A stretch of 64,000 nucleotides of DNA from Drosophila pseudoobscura (GCF_009870125.1 NC_046680.1:8060001-8124000), one strand, 5' to 3'. Numbered from the stretch's first letter, positions 36,533 to 49,838 are shown. Program-made: numbers and translations. The notes: generated from the sequence alone by a model not told the origin.

Positions 36533-36661
36533 TCGCATCCCCGGCACCAGCTAGCATCTGATTTTTAAAGTATGCTGTTAGGCGCAATCAGCTGCTCTTA
36601 CTAACAGTGTGCTGTTATAAAAAATAGGCTCGCTTTTCAAAAGGGATGTTACTGGATTGAG

Positions 36662-37012
36662 ATGCCGGCACCTTGTCAACAAGACCTTCAATCAGCTATT
36701 GCTGGAGAGCTAACCAAGATTGAGGTGAGCGAAGTGTCGGCAATTACAATTTTCCACTTAACAAACGGCGTATTTCCAGTTGACCATGGTCCAGGCCGAT
36801 CCTCCGATTCTGTAGTCCGTACAGGCACCAGGTACAGGCATACGGAGGATGACCAAGAGGATGTACCATTAAGGCAGCGCATTACTGACAGCCAATCGAA
36901 AAGCTCGTCAGCAAAGCTTCACAAGTGCAATCTGTGCGGCAAATCTTTCAGATACATCACAAATCTCTATCGCCACAAGAAAAGAAATCACGGCCATCCA
37001 GAGCATTCAAAA
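36662..37012 (+). pseudogene. Single-finger C2H2 protein gene, apparently frameshifted
   Basis: From an ATG at 36662 a coding-like stretch runs to 36724. A canonical 55-nt fly intron follows: donor GTGAGC, branch-like CTTAAC, acceptor TTTCCAG ending at 36779. Splicing it keeps an open frame for 11 codons, then TAG. The C2H2 finger (CNLCGKSFRYITNLYRHKKRNH) lies 100 bases further on in the next frame. Reading straight through the intron is also open, because 55 is not a multiple of three. Either the intron is retained, another acceptor is used (one at 36919-36920 would restore phase), or a one-base indel has broken the gene. A second donor follows the finger (AAAAG|GTGAGA). I do not recognise the family. 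Confidence 0.5.
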
Positions 37013-37079
37013 GGTGAGAGCTCCGAATCATTCCGCACAAGACAAGTAGATCCCAATTAAAAATGCATGCAATTTCAGA

Positions 37080-40000
37080 CAATCGTACATGCACATAATG
37101 TTGCTTACCAAGCACATGCCAATTAACTGCCAATCCAATCCCATATCCATCCATATATCATAACATATAACATTCAGCATCCCTAATATTTGATCATTAG
37201 GTGTCCATCCATCGTATGTATTGTTCTAGAATGTGGTACCGACAGGTACCCAATCTGTCGGTTGGCCTAGGTCAGTAATGATTCACCCACAACTGCGGCA
37301 TACTTTTGCAAAAAACAATTCTAGAGACGCAGTCGACTTCGGGATATTCCCGAATATCATTTTTATGGCTTGATTCTCAGAATTATAATTTGCTTTCGCC
37401 TCATGTACAAAGAATAGAATTGTAATTTCGTTTTGTGATTATTTTAGTGGACTCGTATTTGTTTTAGTTAGCCAATTGCGTAGTGAGAACGAACGTGTTG
37501 AGGTCAGCATCGATCGTCGCGATGTTTGTGCAATTGAGACTGAAAAATAAAAGTACGCACAGCTGCCGCACCGCACACCTCATTCATTTTGGCATTACAA
37601 TATTATATCAATGCGAACCGAGCCGAACAGAAATGATGACTGACGACATGACTGGCAATGTTAATAATGTTGTGCGGAAATTTCTACGCGCACTTCAAGT
37701 ACAAAACGCTTAATTGAGACTGAAACTAAGGTTGCTTTTATTTATAAATAAATATTGTATCAGTTTGTCCTGAACTTGAAGATGACTTGGCGCTACATCG
37801 CACAGAGCAGAGCAGACAAGAGATGAGCGGAGGAGCGCATGCGACTGCCGGAAGTAAAGCCCCATCGAGTATACGCAGTGTGGCCGTGTAATGTGGTTAA
37901 ATTTCTTAATGCCACTGCCAAATGACGGCCAAGGTTAAGGCAGGCACCACTTGCCACTCGGCACGTTCTACGCACTGCCACCGATCTGCCACAGAGGCCG
38001 GCATTGAAGGCTTTGAGACATTTTTAGCCACCTCAAGGATGCAATATCTTGCCAAAAGTGTAGACCTGGCTAAGGTCAGGCAGCATCGGCATCGTATCCA
38101 AATGGAACGAAAGTTGAGAGTCGAGAATCGAGCCAGCAAATGTCAGTTCAATACACATCAGATTATGTCATCCGTGGGGAGTCTCCAAATCCCCACCAAC
38201 AAAATGGATGCCATGCCCGACTCGTTTTTTATAATTTACATCATTTATTTTTAGCCGAACCCCCACAGGTCCATCAAGATCTGGATGAACCCTTGCCATT
38301 AAGTTGTTCTGGAAAATAACCCGACTGGTTTCTCATTTAACTTTCAGTTTTCCTGTTTTCGGTTCCTGTTTCAGTACATTTAATTAGCATAAATTTAAAA
38401 GGGAATTTAGCAGCCTCCTGGCAGGAAGTTTAATCATCAGATCACATGAACCCGTGCTCTGTGATTACTCTCCCAATTTGGCTGGCTATGGATGTGGCTG
38501 TGGCTGTGGATGTTATGCAAGCGGTACGCACAACACGCTTCCCGTTGCCCACCGGCAACCATGCATCCGTGGCACGATGGGATCTAATATTGGGGCTGGC
38601 CTGCTTCTGGCCCACGCGGTGAAAAATTGTGCGACAATTAGTTCAGGCATGCAGGCAGCCACTGCCGCTGGCCAAGCTTCCAAACGGGTTTCTTCTTGGC
38701 CCGGAGAGTGGGAGTGGGCGGCACTGCCCGATGCGTGTGTGCAAAAATCGCATATATCGTACACGAGTATACCTATGGAAATTGTTTAATAAATCGAAAA
38801 ATGAAGCAAAAAATGAACTGAAAATTAAACAACAAATACCTTGGAACCGCAAAAAAAAATACACACACAAATCGCACGCACGGCAACGATTAAGATACGA
38901 GTGTGAGTATGAGTACGAGTACGAATATGAGTATGGGTATGGGTACTCGAAAAACGGCTCCAGCAGCAGCAGCAGAGGCAGTAACAATGCTAACGGCCGC
39001 TTTATGAACAATTATGAACCGCGGGCGAGTTCGGATCCGAGTTGGGGGCGCATGCGTCACGCTTTTTGCGGCGCTCGCTCGCTCATGTCACTTGTGTGAA
39101 GACAAATTTTTCGGCAAAAAATCAGAAATTACGAATATTATTCAATATAATTCAAATTGTTGCTTTCACAGGCAAGGCAGTCTGGTTAAGATCTGCTGTA
39201 CGAGTACCAGTATATTGTGTGGCTATTTCGTTTTCGTTGGCCTAGTTACCTTCGGTTCTCGAGTGGCGCGAATTTCAATTTCGCTTTCAGTTTGGGGGCT
39301 GCCTTCGATTGCGCAAGATTCGGTTCGGTTCGGTTCAGTAAATGATTTGGCAAAAAGACAGCAAATTGCTGGCTAAGCTCCATTTCAAGTTCATTATTGT
39401 AACAATGGACTTAATAATAATGCCCATACGATCACCGGGGCGAAAAAAGCGATGTTTTTGTTCAAATATATTTATTTATGGTTAACACACATATAATACG
39501 AGTATAATTTATTGCAATGCTTCTGTAAGAAATCAAAATTAAAAGCTAAAAATGAAAAATATTTTTATTCTCTCCTGTAATAATCCGTTTTGCTGTTTCC
39601 TCCGGCTCCATGCGAGAGGACAATCAAGTCTAAGCCTAGTAGATACACATATAGATAATCATTAGTCTAACTATAGCTACAGCTGAAGAAAAATATTGAA
39701 TTGGAAAACAAATAAAAGATTTAGTGGGGGTTGGTGGAAAATGTGGAGCTGTAGTTCCTCTTGCCCAGCGAATGATTAATCTATGGACCTGAGACTCTAA
39801 TCAAGTTAATTTTGCGAACCTTTCTCCAACTCCAACATCCGTATTATGGCCACATTTCTAGAACTGTTTTTTATGGCAGCCACTCGTTATTCCACTATCC
39901 TACATCTAAGCTAATTAAGTTTTTTTTATTAACGATAAAAAACACTAGTAAATCTTCATATAGATTGGCCATAAAGTGTGTCAACCCATTAGGAAATATG

Positions 40001-40519
40001 TATCTAATGGTGTATTTATCTTCCTATATTAGTAGTCAACAGGTTATAAAATAGTTTGTGAAAACATAACGATTGATATAAAATATAATTTATAGAACCT
40101 ACTAGCTATCAACTCAACTTAGTAATGCATTAAGAACCCTTATAATAACCAAGAATCGTTCCTCTGATCTTAAAGTATTGGCAGCGTTGCGTAAAAGAAT
40201 GATATATATGGATTATAGATTTGATCTTGAGCAAGAGAACTCCACATTAACTACCCCAAGACCCCATGAACTTTGAAGGTAAACTTATGAACTACAAATT
40301 CGATTACTATCCTAAGTTGGGCTATGACTGGGGGCGTGGTTCGGAACGGAACGGAACGGAATCGGATCGTGTGAGTGGGATATATAGTACATACATATTA
40401 CAGGGTGGACAGCATCACAGTGTACAGCCATTAATTTCACAAACTAGTACGAGTACGAGTAGTAGACAAAGAGTTCCCACTAAAAGTAATCAACAATTCC
40501 CCCCACTCAGCCGTGTGTT
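37080..40519. other. Intergenic region, no convincing gene
   Basis: Contains a GAGTAY hexamer repeat (38899-38946) and two AT-rich blocks (39380-39720, 39890-40250). The right part is expected to be the 3' UTR of the minus-strand La-related gene; candidate AATAAA signals on the minus strand lie near 39926 and 39562. A 110-codon ORF at 37922-38254 lacks family features. Confidence 0.5.
38899..38946. repeat. (GAGTAY)n hexamer repeat
   Basis: About eight diverged copies of GAGTAT, GAGTAC and GGGTAT. Confidence 0.85.
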
Positions 40520-43117
40520 CTAGTTAACGGGGGACACGTCCTGGCCGAACTTTCTAGCCCGCTGTCCGAACCCCTTGCTCCCATCCGGACCTATGGGAGT
40601 GCGGACGAGGCTCTCAGCAGCCCGCTGTGCAAAGGATCCGGACCTCGAGCGTGGTGATCCGTCCAGAAAACTGCCAGTGCGAGATCGCGGTTGGCCGTCG
40701 TATACATCGACACCCCCATGTTTGTAATTGCTCAGGAAGCTACCAGTGCGAGACCGTGGCGATCCCTCAAACTCCGATCCAAAGGAGTAGCGGCGATCGT
40801 AGCCAGAGTCCGTGGATATGCGACGTCCTCCAATGTACTGAGCATTGTCGTAGGCCGCCAGCTTGTTGCTCAGCTGCTGGAAATTGTTGGAGTAGCGACG
40901 GGGCCACACCTGGTAGCCGCCTCCTCCTCCACCCACCATCTGATCGGTGGGGATCGGCTCGCGCTCTAGGTTGAAGTCGTTGGAGGGACGACGATAGAAC
41001 CCATTGTTCTCGCTGGCGTTCGAGAAGGTGCGCTCGAACTGCATAGATCCGTTTGAGAAGCGACGCTCCCCGCTGTTGCCCTGGCAGCTGCCATTCGAAC
41101 AGACGGAGGTCTTGCGGTATGCCGTGTCCGCCTGTCCAAAGTCCGAGACTCTCCTCGAGCAGGGACAGCTGTCCGAGCAGTTGGAGTCCCGCCGCTGAGG
41201 AGCACCCGTCTCCGAACAGTTGCTGGTCCTGCGGGACAGTGGGGCATTCGCCTCCGCGCTGTAGTTCTGATCCGAGCAGTTGGACAGGCGGCGCTGCAGG
41301 CTGCTCATGCTGGACACCGGGTTACTGACACTGGGTGGTCCGACGACAGCAGAGGGCGAGGGCAAGGCATCGCCCAAGGCAGCCGCCGTGTTGGCTGAGA
41401 TAGTCGACGTATTGCTGTACCGTCTGGGTGCATAGGAGAAAAAACCAGCCGGAGCGCTCTCCTGGTTCCCGATGCTGCCCCTGGGCTGGTAGTGCTGATA
41501 GGGATTTCCGTGGCCGCCGTGGAAGTGTGGGGCTGCCGCCTGGTAGAAACTCTGCTGGAAATCCGAGTTGTTGCGCTTGAGCTTGAATCGCAGGTCTGGC
41601 ACGGTCTCATGGCCGGAGAAGCTGCCGCCGCGGGATCTTTCGTAGCTGGCATCGTTGTAGTAGCGGTAGTTCTCCACCATGCGGGCCACGGGTGCGGCGA
41701 CCTGGATGACAGCCGCCTTCTTGCCCGTCTTCTTCTTGGGGGCCACCATTTCGTAGACCTGGAAGGGGCCGCTCAGGTGGCGAGCGTCGCGGGCGGAGGA
41801 GGACTCTAGATACTCCACCAGTGCGCACTCCTTCTGCTGCAGCTCCGGATACTTGTTCATGAACTGACGCACATCCACAGGTATGGCCATCCCTGGCTTG
41901 AGGATGCGGATCAGGGCGATCTCGCCGCATCTGGAGAACAAATCGGAGACCTTTTCGATGGTTAGCTTGTCCATAGGCAGATCGCAGGCCACGATGGTGC
42001 GCGAGGGCATCGTCTCGTCGAAGCTGGGCAGAGCGTCGATGCGTCGCACCTTTGTTCCCTGGTCGTTCAGCTCGATCTTCCTGGACTTGCGACGCACTGC
42101 ATCCCCAACGGTCTTCCACTCGCGGGTCAGCTGGCGGACACGCTTAAAGCTGGAAACCAGTTTCAGGCTCACATATCCCTCCTTGTTGCGCCTCACGTGC
42201 TTCAGCAGGAAGGCATCCTTGAGGATGCTCTCGTTGGAGAAGTAGAACTCCACGGCGTCGGTGATCTCTGCTGCCAACTCCTCGCTCGGAATAAGAGAAG
42301 GATCCATGTTGTCAATTTCGTTGGGCAGTTGAGATGTTGCCTCCACCGGCTCCATTACCTTCTCGACCACTCTCTCCTCCACCTCCTTGTCCTTCTTCAT
42401 GGAGAGAAACGAGCGGTGCTCCCTGCGAGGCTCTGGCACGGGAGAGTTGGCAGGGGCCACAGCGGGAGGCGGAGAAGTGTCCATGGTAAAGTTCGGATGG
42501 AGGTAGATGTTGTCCATCTGGTGCTTGCGGAACTTCTCGAGATTAGCCTCGCTAAGCACGGCCGGAGGTGTTGTTTGCCGCTCGGACAGATCCACCTCGT
42601 GCATGATGTGGTTGTCCACAGCCAGGGGCTTCAGCTCATCGTCCTCCTCCGATTCCTCGGAGTCGCCAATGGAGGAGCCCATGCCCACATCCACGAGCAG
42701 TTGGTCGCCGTTTGGCGGCGACATTGGCGGGGCACTGGGCGAGGTGTCCTCCGAAAAACTTCCCCCACTGCTGCCCAGCTGGGAGTCCAGCGATTCCATC
42801 TGGCGTAGCAGTGCCTGGGCCGAACGTTTGGCGTGGAAACGCAGCAGCTTCGAAGGCAGCGATGAGGAGAGTGGAACTATCGCCTGGGAGCTGCAGCAAG
42901 GTTGTTCATCTTCGTCTTCCCTCTGCCTCACCTCGGCTGGCGGATCCCGGGGCCTCATCACGGGCACAGCTGTCAGAATGGGAACAGCTGGCAATGGAAT
43001 TGGTGCTGGCATTGGCGCTGATGCTGGCACGGGACTTACAACGAAAATGTGCCCCTCCTCGCCGGCATGGGGCGCCTTCACCGCGTACGCGTGCTCGGTC
43101 TCCTGGGGATTGCTCAT
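40520..43117 (-). CDS. Achl: La-related protein, LARP6 family (Achilles)
   Basis: An uninterrupted 865-residue ORF. I start it at the ATG at 43117, which has a good fly Kozak context (ATCAACATG), rather than at an upstream in-frame GTG. Residues ~277-365 form a La motif (helical, with EFYFSNESILKDAFLL and a GYVSLKLVSSFKR segment). Residues ~372-460 form an RRM-like domain starting RTIVACDLP. The C-terminus carries TPIGPDGSKGF, the SUZ-C motif of LARP6 proteins. The La module binds RNA; LARP6 proteins act in mRNA translation and stability in the cytoplasm. Between the RRM and SUZ-C lies a disordered region with about fifteen RRxS or RSRTGS motifs. The 5' UTR is GA-rich, and a donor-like site at 43427-43428 suggests an upstream non-coding exon. 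Confidence 0.85.
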   Translation of the reverse strand: MSNPQETEHAYAVKAPHAGEEGHIFVVSPVPASAPMPAPIPLPAVPILTAVPVMRPRDPPAEVRQREDEDEQPCCSSQAIVPLSSSLPSKLLRFHAKRSAQALLRQMESLDSQLGSSGGSFSEDTSPSAPPMSPPNGDQLLVDVGMGSSIGDSEESEEDDELKPLAVDNHIMHEVDLSERQTTPPAVLSEANLEKFRKHQMDNIYLHPNFTMDTSPPPAVAPANSPVPEPRREHRSFLSMKKDKEVEERVVEKVMEPVEATSQLPNEIDNMDPSLIPSEELAAEITDAVEFYFSNESILKDAFLLKHVRRNKEGYVSLKLVSSFKRVRQLTREWKTVGDAVRRKSRKIELNDQGTKVRRIDALPSFDETMPSRTIVACDLPMDKLTIEKVSDLFSRCGEIALIRILKPGMAIPVDVRQFMNKYPELQQKECALVEYLESSSARDARHLSGPFQVYEMVAPKKKTGKKAAVIQVAAPVARMVENYRYYNDASYERSRGGSFSGHETVPDLRFKLKRNNSDFQQSFYQAAAPHFHGGHGNPYQHYQPRGSIGNQESAPAGFFSYAPRRYSNTSTISANTAAALGDALPSPSAVVGPPSVSNPVSSMSSLQRRLSNCSDQNYSAEANAPLSRRTSNCSETGAPQRRDSNCSDSCPCSRRVSDFGQADTAYRKTSVCSNGSCQGNSGERRFSNGSMQFERTFSNASENNGFYRRPSNDFNLEREPIPTDQMVGGGGGGYQVWPRRYSNNFQQLSNKLAAYDNAQYIGGRRISTDSGYDRRYSFGSEFEGSPRSRTGSFLSNYKHGGVDVYDGQPRSRTGSFLDGSPRSRSGSFAQRAAESLVRTPIGPDGSKGFGQRARKFGQDVSPVN

Positions 43118-46100
43118 GTTGATCGAATGACCTTGGCTGATGCTCTGAGATGTCGTTGGCACTCCAGCAAAAGCTACTGCGACTGCTACTCTCTTATTCG
43201 GCAGCTTCTGCTGTCTTTCTTTTTCGACTCTCTTATTCCGGTAGCAAGCTTCTGCTGCCAGTCTCTTACTCTCTTACTCTCTAATCGCCGCTCTAAACTC
43301 TAAGCGCTTCGTTCAAGTCTCTCTCTTGATCGTGCTATATCTCTCGCCGCAGCTGCTTCTCTTTCTCTCTTTCACTTTCACTTTCAAGTTCAGTTGGAAA
43401 AGCTCTCCTCTCCCTCGAGATGCACTTACATTGAAAAGTCAAATTGGAATGGGAATGGAAATGGAAATGGAAGCGGGGAGCTTTGTCTGCATTTGTGAAA
43501 CTTTTGCCTCTTTAACTAGCCGTTCATTGAACGAAAGTCAGCTGTTCAAATGTTGTCGCTGTTGCTTCTGTTGCTTTAGTTGTTGTTTGCGTAATGTTGT
43601 CTGCAACGTGCTCGGAATTTATATATTCGGGGAGTTTTATTTCATTTTATTTCTTTTTCTAGGCCGCGCTTGACACCAATTGCCAATGTTGTCCAATAAA
43701 AGATCAATTTACAATTTCGAATGCGTTTTGGGGAATTTTTCCCGTTCCGTTTTATTTAGGATATTTGTCTTGTTTTAGATTTTGTAATTGTTGTTACTGT
43801 TTTTGTTGTTGTTGTTGCCCGTTTCCTCACTAATTATTTCCGTAAGGTATTCACCGAAAACAGTTTATAATTTTTGCGTTCAACTTTCTGTTTCGCACGA
43901 GAGTTTGATTGAGTTCATGCAACGCTGCAACGCGGAGATCGACTGAAATTGCAAATTGATTTGAGGTCGGTTAAATACCCTCTGCTTTCGTCTCGATTTT
44001 TGTTCATGCTTTTTTCGTGTGTTGGGGCTTACAGCGGCCGCCGCAGTGGCAGCGGGCAGCGGCAACAACCACATGAGAGGGAGACGGCGACGGTGACGGT
44101 GACGGCGACGGCGACGGCGAGCAGCGTTATTGAGAGTCCAAGTACGCACGATAGCAACAGCAACAACAATTGGGGGCCGAAGCTTTTGATACCCTAGCAG
44201 ATCGATGCATTTATCGATTTCAATTGATTTTCTTAAAGCTATCAAAACACACAGGCCAATCGGCTGGTTCATCAGACAAAATTAAGTTTTTCGGCACAAA
44301 GACTGACAAAACGACCAATGTCAGCTATATGAAACATACATTTTATTATTTTTGGCCCACTTTGTATATACAAATTTAATGTATTTTTCAACCAATCCTT
44401 TCCATGTCCCCTTGTGGGAGGAACTACGACCACTGCCCCCACCATTGGCAAATTAATGAATATATTTTGATGGCCATTTCGACACGTCCGCTAATTCTGA
44501 TTAATATATCAAAAATTATATATGATCTCTGTACACACTATGGGGTCGGAAATCTATCCTTATCTGCTTGGCAAACATCTGCTCCATATCATTGTACCCT
44601 CGGCAAGCGTATCTCAAGCAAGCAGACAGCCGCCTGGGAGAGAGAGAGAGAAGTCAGCAGAGGCGCAGGCGTCGTCGACAGCGACAACTTATTGGCAACA
44701 CACACGAAACTTGTTGCGTTGCCAACAACAAAAACAACAACAAAAGGCAACAAACACCGACAATAACAAAAGCAACAACAAGCGGTGCGACAATCGCATT
44801 TGCTCAATGCATTTGTCAGCTTTTTGTTGTTGCCCGATTTTTTATGAATTTTATTTCTTATAAAGTGTTCTCTGTCCCACACACAAACAGAGAGACACAC
44901 ACATGGGTACACAATTCGAGGCACTTCCGATTTGCATTGATCGTTCGCATTTTGCGAAAATTGGGAAAGTGCTTTTCGTTTAGCAATAGTAAATGTTGAT
45001 AGCAGTGATTTTGTTGCTGCTGTCGCGACATCGCAGTGACCTCGTTGCAAGCACACACAATTGCACACTTACTATGCAACATGCAAGCTTACATTCGGGT
45101 CCAGGTCCAGCAGCACTCTATTCACCCGTATCTATAGGGGAAGCAGGAAGGAAATTGCACGCTTGAGGGTTAGACACTCGAGGCAGAGTGTCCAGTGGAG
45201 GAGAGGCAATCAATCAATGGCAGGGGCGCTGCCGGTCCGGCCAGTTCCGCCTAGAACCACTTAATCTGTTAGGGGTGTCCTCCCCAAATAGTTAGTGGCA
45301 CTGCAGCATTCGAGACTCGCATCTCATTTATTCTACGAGTGCAGCGGCTGGTCTCTGCTCGGCAATTTGCATGTCAAGTGCAAGTTCAAGTGCACGACAA
45401 GTGTTCTCTCGGCTTTTGCTTTGCTGTGGGGGAATGATTTCAACCATTATATCATCGAGTTCATGCATATGGAAATCTAATCCTTTTAGCAGACCGGACC
45501 CCACTTTTATGAAACATTCTGTGGCACTGTCGTCTTTTTATTGCATCAGCCCCGCTGGTCCCCATGCTACGAGTATCTGGTGTTTACTTAACAACGAAAA
45601 CTGAACTGATAAAATTCAACAAGAATGCAAGGAGGCGCAACAGCCGTTTGCAATCCAATTATGAGGTAAACCGTCCATAGTGCCGATGCGGCTGCGGCGG
45701 CTGCTACTGCAAGTGCCGGCCAGGCCAGGAGGCGTATACTTAATGTAAGGTCAAATGGCCATCGAATGTTCATTAATTTGCCAATTGACGACAAGCATTT
45801 CATTTCGGTTGGAGTGGCAGTGGCAGTGGCACTGGCACTGGTCGTGGTCTCCCCCAACAATTTGATTTGCCAACAAGTAAATTATGTTGCCGAAAAAGCA
45901 ACAAAAACCTAAGACCAAGACTTGCAACCTTGCGGTAAGAGACACAGACACACTGGCACACAAAGCCACAATAATAACTTTGATTTCTTATTGTTTGTTT
46001 GCTGCTGTTGCTGCTGGTAGCACAACAGAAATGGCAAATGATTTATTTAATAAAAATAAAAATATGATTATGTTTCTTTCTGCCGTTTGGCAGCCTCCAA

Positions 46101-49100
46101 GGGAGAGGCGTGTCCATCTGAGATAGATTAATAGAGCTTTTGATTGTTTGCCAGAGCTCGCGTTAATCCAGGAAGTGGAGATACACATTGAGGTAGGTCA
46201 ACGGAGGGTGTAGGAGAAGGCGGGGGCGCGTAATCAGGCTGACTCCAAATTGCCTCTAAAAGCCAATTTTTAAGCCTTATGCTGCATTGTTGCTTGTTTG
46301 CTTTGTTCACGCATTTATTTGCCTTTATTTAGCGTTTACTTTACTTACTTTTTGCACTTTTTTCGACACGAGCCCGAGACGAAGTTGTATGCGCGTTCAG
46401 GGCCATCGATCCACAACTATAGCTACGGTATGGTATGGTTTGGCATGGTATAGCCGATCTGCTAGTGATCGGCGCACATTAGCAATTGTTGTTAGCAGAA
46501 GTTTGTCCTTCGGTTGACATTTTGCACGCGTTTTTGGATGTTGAGCCTACGCAAAGGTTTCCACTAAAATTTGAAGTGTTTGGAGATCGGTTGAGTGGGC
46601 GGGAAAGAGGCTGGGCAAAAGTCTAAATGTTATTTGACTGCTCTGACTTTTAAGCAATTTTAATATATTTTATTTCATTTCTTTTGCACCCACCAACTCC
46701 CTGTTTTCATCAATTTCAATCACGTTGCATGAATCAGCTCTCCAGCTCATTAGATTGCATGACACTAGGCAGCCAGACAATTGGCAATCAGCAGCCTCAC
46801 CTCACCTCAAGTTCAATGTTGCACAGTTGAAGCTGTTGGGATGCTGCATAAATTACGGATATTATGCAAGTGAATTTAATGAATTATGATCCTTAAGCTT
46901 TGCCCCGCTCAATCGATTTATGCCTGCCAAAAGTGGGTCACGAGAAGGAATACAAGCTCTCGCGCACGCGTACGCACCTGGATTACATAACTCAGAACCT
47001 TTTTTTATTTCGTTCGGGAAAACAGGTTCAGGGCAAGGGCATTGCAACCTTCGGATGCACGATCCTCGTTTGTCTGCAAGTTGCAATCACCACCACCTGT
47101 ATATAGGGCCAGGCAGCACTGACCCGGTGGCATCCACTTGAGATTGTGGTGCGAAACCAGTTCCGAGTCCGAATCGAGTGAAGTCAAGTGCCTGCAACGA
47201 GCCCAGGTTTCGGCACTTCATTAGGGAAGCCTCCACAGACAGTGCGACGGGGGCAACCTTGGCAGCGGCTGATGCCGATGCTGCACAATTTTAGTTTTGG
47301 GCTTTTCGGGTTTTGGGGCAGGAAGACAACACCGCCGCCGGCCATCGGCTTCGGCATCGGCATCGCGATTCTCAGATGTAACAGGTTGCGTCCCGGCGGT
47401 GGTCAGTTGACGACCTCCACAATTGGCGTTACATATTTTATATAGTTTTCATTCCATTCCACCGCACGCTTTTAATTAAACTCCATCGTTCAAAATGGAA
47501 ATCGTAGAGTGCTAGTGGTGGTGCTAGTGCGAGTGCGAAGTGCGATTTCCCCTTCTCGAGCGACAGAATTGGGTTACAAATGTCTCAGGCTCGAGAGAAC
47601 AAGCCTGGGCCTCGCACTTTTCAGCCCCGAATCCGAATCCGAAATTGTTGTGCAATTAAAATTGCATTTTGGTGCCGCAAACGTTTTGTGAATGCCTCCA
47701 GTCAGCTGGAGTCGCCGCCGACCACAGAGTCGAGTCTGTGGTGCGTGCAACGCATTGGGGCAGGGCCGGGCATGGGCAACGCCTGTCTCCGTGTGGGTTG
47801 GTCTATGGTATGTGCAAAATGTTATGGCCATAATGAAATAACCGACATGATCATAATGTACGGCACGCGGTTAAAGTTAACCCAACGTTTATTGCCCCTG
47901 CAACAAATCTGTTGGCAACAGAAAGGGAGCTCTGATCTATGAAATTGGAGAATTATTCCAACAATTCCAACAACAACAGAATTCAATGCATGCGAGTTCC
48001 CGTTAGACAATATGCTATTAATCTCTATCAATGGCTCAATTATTGCTTAGATTCTGATCCCACGAACATTAAGCCATTAAAATTCTCACCGCATTTCATA
48101 ATGAAAACGGAAGCAGTGTTTCCAGACATTCGACACTGAAAATGTTGAGTAAACAACACATAAATCTGATCGAAACGTTAAGGTTGGTTATGGCACTGCT
48201 CAAAAATATTTATAATTGGAAGTTAGTATGGTTATCTTTGAGTACGATAATCAAAGTAATGCCAATGCCCTGGGTCTGGCTCTGGATCAGGCTCCGGTTG
48301 CGTGACTCAGTTTGTGGCTGCCTCTGTCCAGCGATTTCTTCTAGCTGCATCGTGATTAATCTGCATATATATTTCAGTGAATATATCTATATGAATATGA
48401 ATATCGTACAGCATATGTACAGCGGCGGTGGCCTTCAGAATATGGCAAACAAACAACGCGACATTAAATTATGCGCCTAGGCCTATTATTTTATGCAATT
48501 GATAAATTGACAACGAGGTCCGCTCACTTTTTTCACATTTCGTTGTAGTGTTTTTCGCAGTGCGTGCCAGGTCGGTCTCTGGCCCCGCCCACCGCAGTAC
48601 GGCCCCCTGCACCTGGAAAATGCCTGGCAACTTTCATATCGAGTGAACTTTTCGCCAACGTTTGTCATTCGGTTTCAATGTCAAGGTTGCTGCCGCCTAT
48701 ACATAGTGCACTTATTGACTTTCAATTAGCTGAAGTCGCAGTTGTAGTTGCAGTGGCCGTTGCATCCTTGTAACCACACACAGACCGAACGGAACAAGTC
48801 GTGTCTGGGTCTGGGTCTGGTGCATGCCATTAGGCAAATGAGCTGGCGATTATGCTTCATTGCGTGAAATGTTCTGAAAGCCCACACTGAGAACCAAGAA
48901 AAGCCGCACTCTGAAGGCAATTTGTCGCTCTCAACGCACTTGCCGATAATAAATTCAATGTGGAAGTGTGAGAGGGGTGTGGAAATATCATTGAACTCGC
49001 GCCATGTATTTGACAAATTGCATGAGATATTCAAATTTGTCTGTGGAAAGAATGGGCCTGAGTTTCAGCCAAGGCTGTGCGCGATAGGCATAAATCATTT

Positions 49101-49838
49101 GACTCCAACTGGAGAAGTGGAGAACTGGAGAAGTGGAGCCTGGACAAGACACTACAGACATTGTATATGGCCTGGGAATAGGCGTTTTCTTTTATTACTT
49201 ATCAAGAATTTAAGATCTTGACCGATTGTTAGTCATTCAGACATATTTGAAATGTTTTTGGGCGTATGAGCGATGCCGAGCCCTGTCTCATTTCCGAAAC
49301 TTGCATTTCACCTTTCCGACTTCCTCTGGGAATAGCAGCTCCCGTGAATCATTAACCATAAATTGAGTGCTGTTCACTGCCTCGATATGGTCACGCCAGC
49401 ACCGAGCGGCATCATCATCATCATCCACATGACCTCAATTGTCGCGCGCTAGTCGCGACTTTTTGGCGTGATTTTGTGCTGACAACCTTGGCCTTAGAAC
49501 GAATCATTATGATGGAACAACCGATATAATAGTATGCGACTGGTAAATACATATATCTATGGCAATCATCTAACGGCAGTTGATCAATTTTCACAGCTAC
49601 AGCAGAACGCTGAAAATCTATTAACAGGGGAACACAGCCGCCCAACCCCAACCCACACACAGCGATCGCGCTGACATTGCAAAACTAAAAATAAACTTTA
49701 GAAAACGAACAATATGCAATAATACAGACTACCGTTAGGCCCGTGCCCGTCTGGGGCGGCTGCTAGATTAATTGCACTTTGATTGCGGGCCATTGCAATG
49801 TCAGAGCGAGGGAGCGAGCAAATCGGAAGCACAAAACA
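43118..49838. other. Intergenic region between Achl and Sin1
   Basis: The first few hundred bases are the Achl 5' UTR and promoter, with CT/GA-rich tracts. A GACGGY repeat lies at 44083-44119 and a GGCAGT-like repeat near 45820-45840. No gene with convincing exons was found. An AATAAA on the minus strand at 49193-49198 could end a long Sin1 3' UTR. Confidence 0.5.
44083..44119. repeat. (GACGGY)n hexamer repeat
   Basis: About six copies of GACGGT or GACGGC. Confidence 0.85.

Noticed and set aside
37922..38254. 110-codon ORF between the single-finger gene and the La-related gene
   Set aside because: Partly coding-like but without homology that I recognise; ends in an AT-rich Ile/Phe/Tyr tail typical of non-coding DNA.
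42507..43130. Long + strand ORF opposite the La-related gene
   Set aside because: Shadow of the GC-rich coding strand; no independent features.
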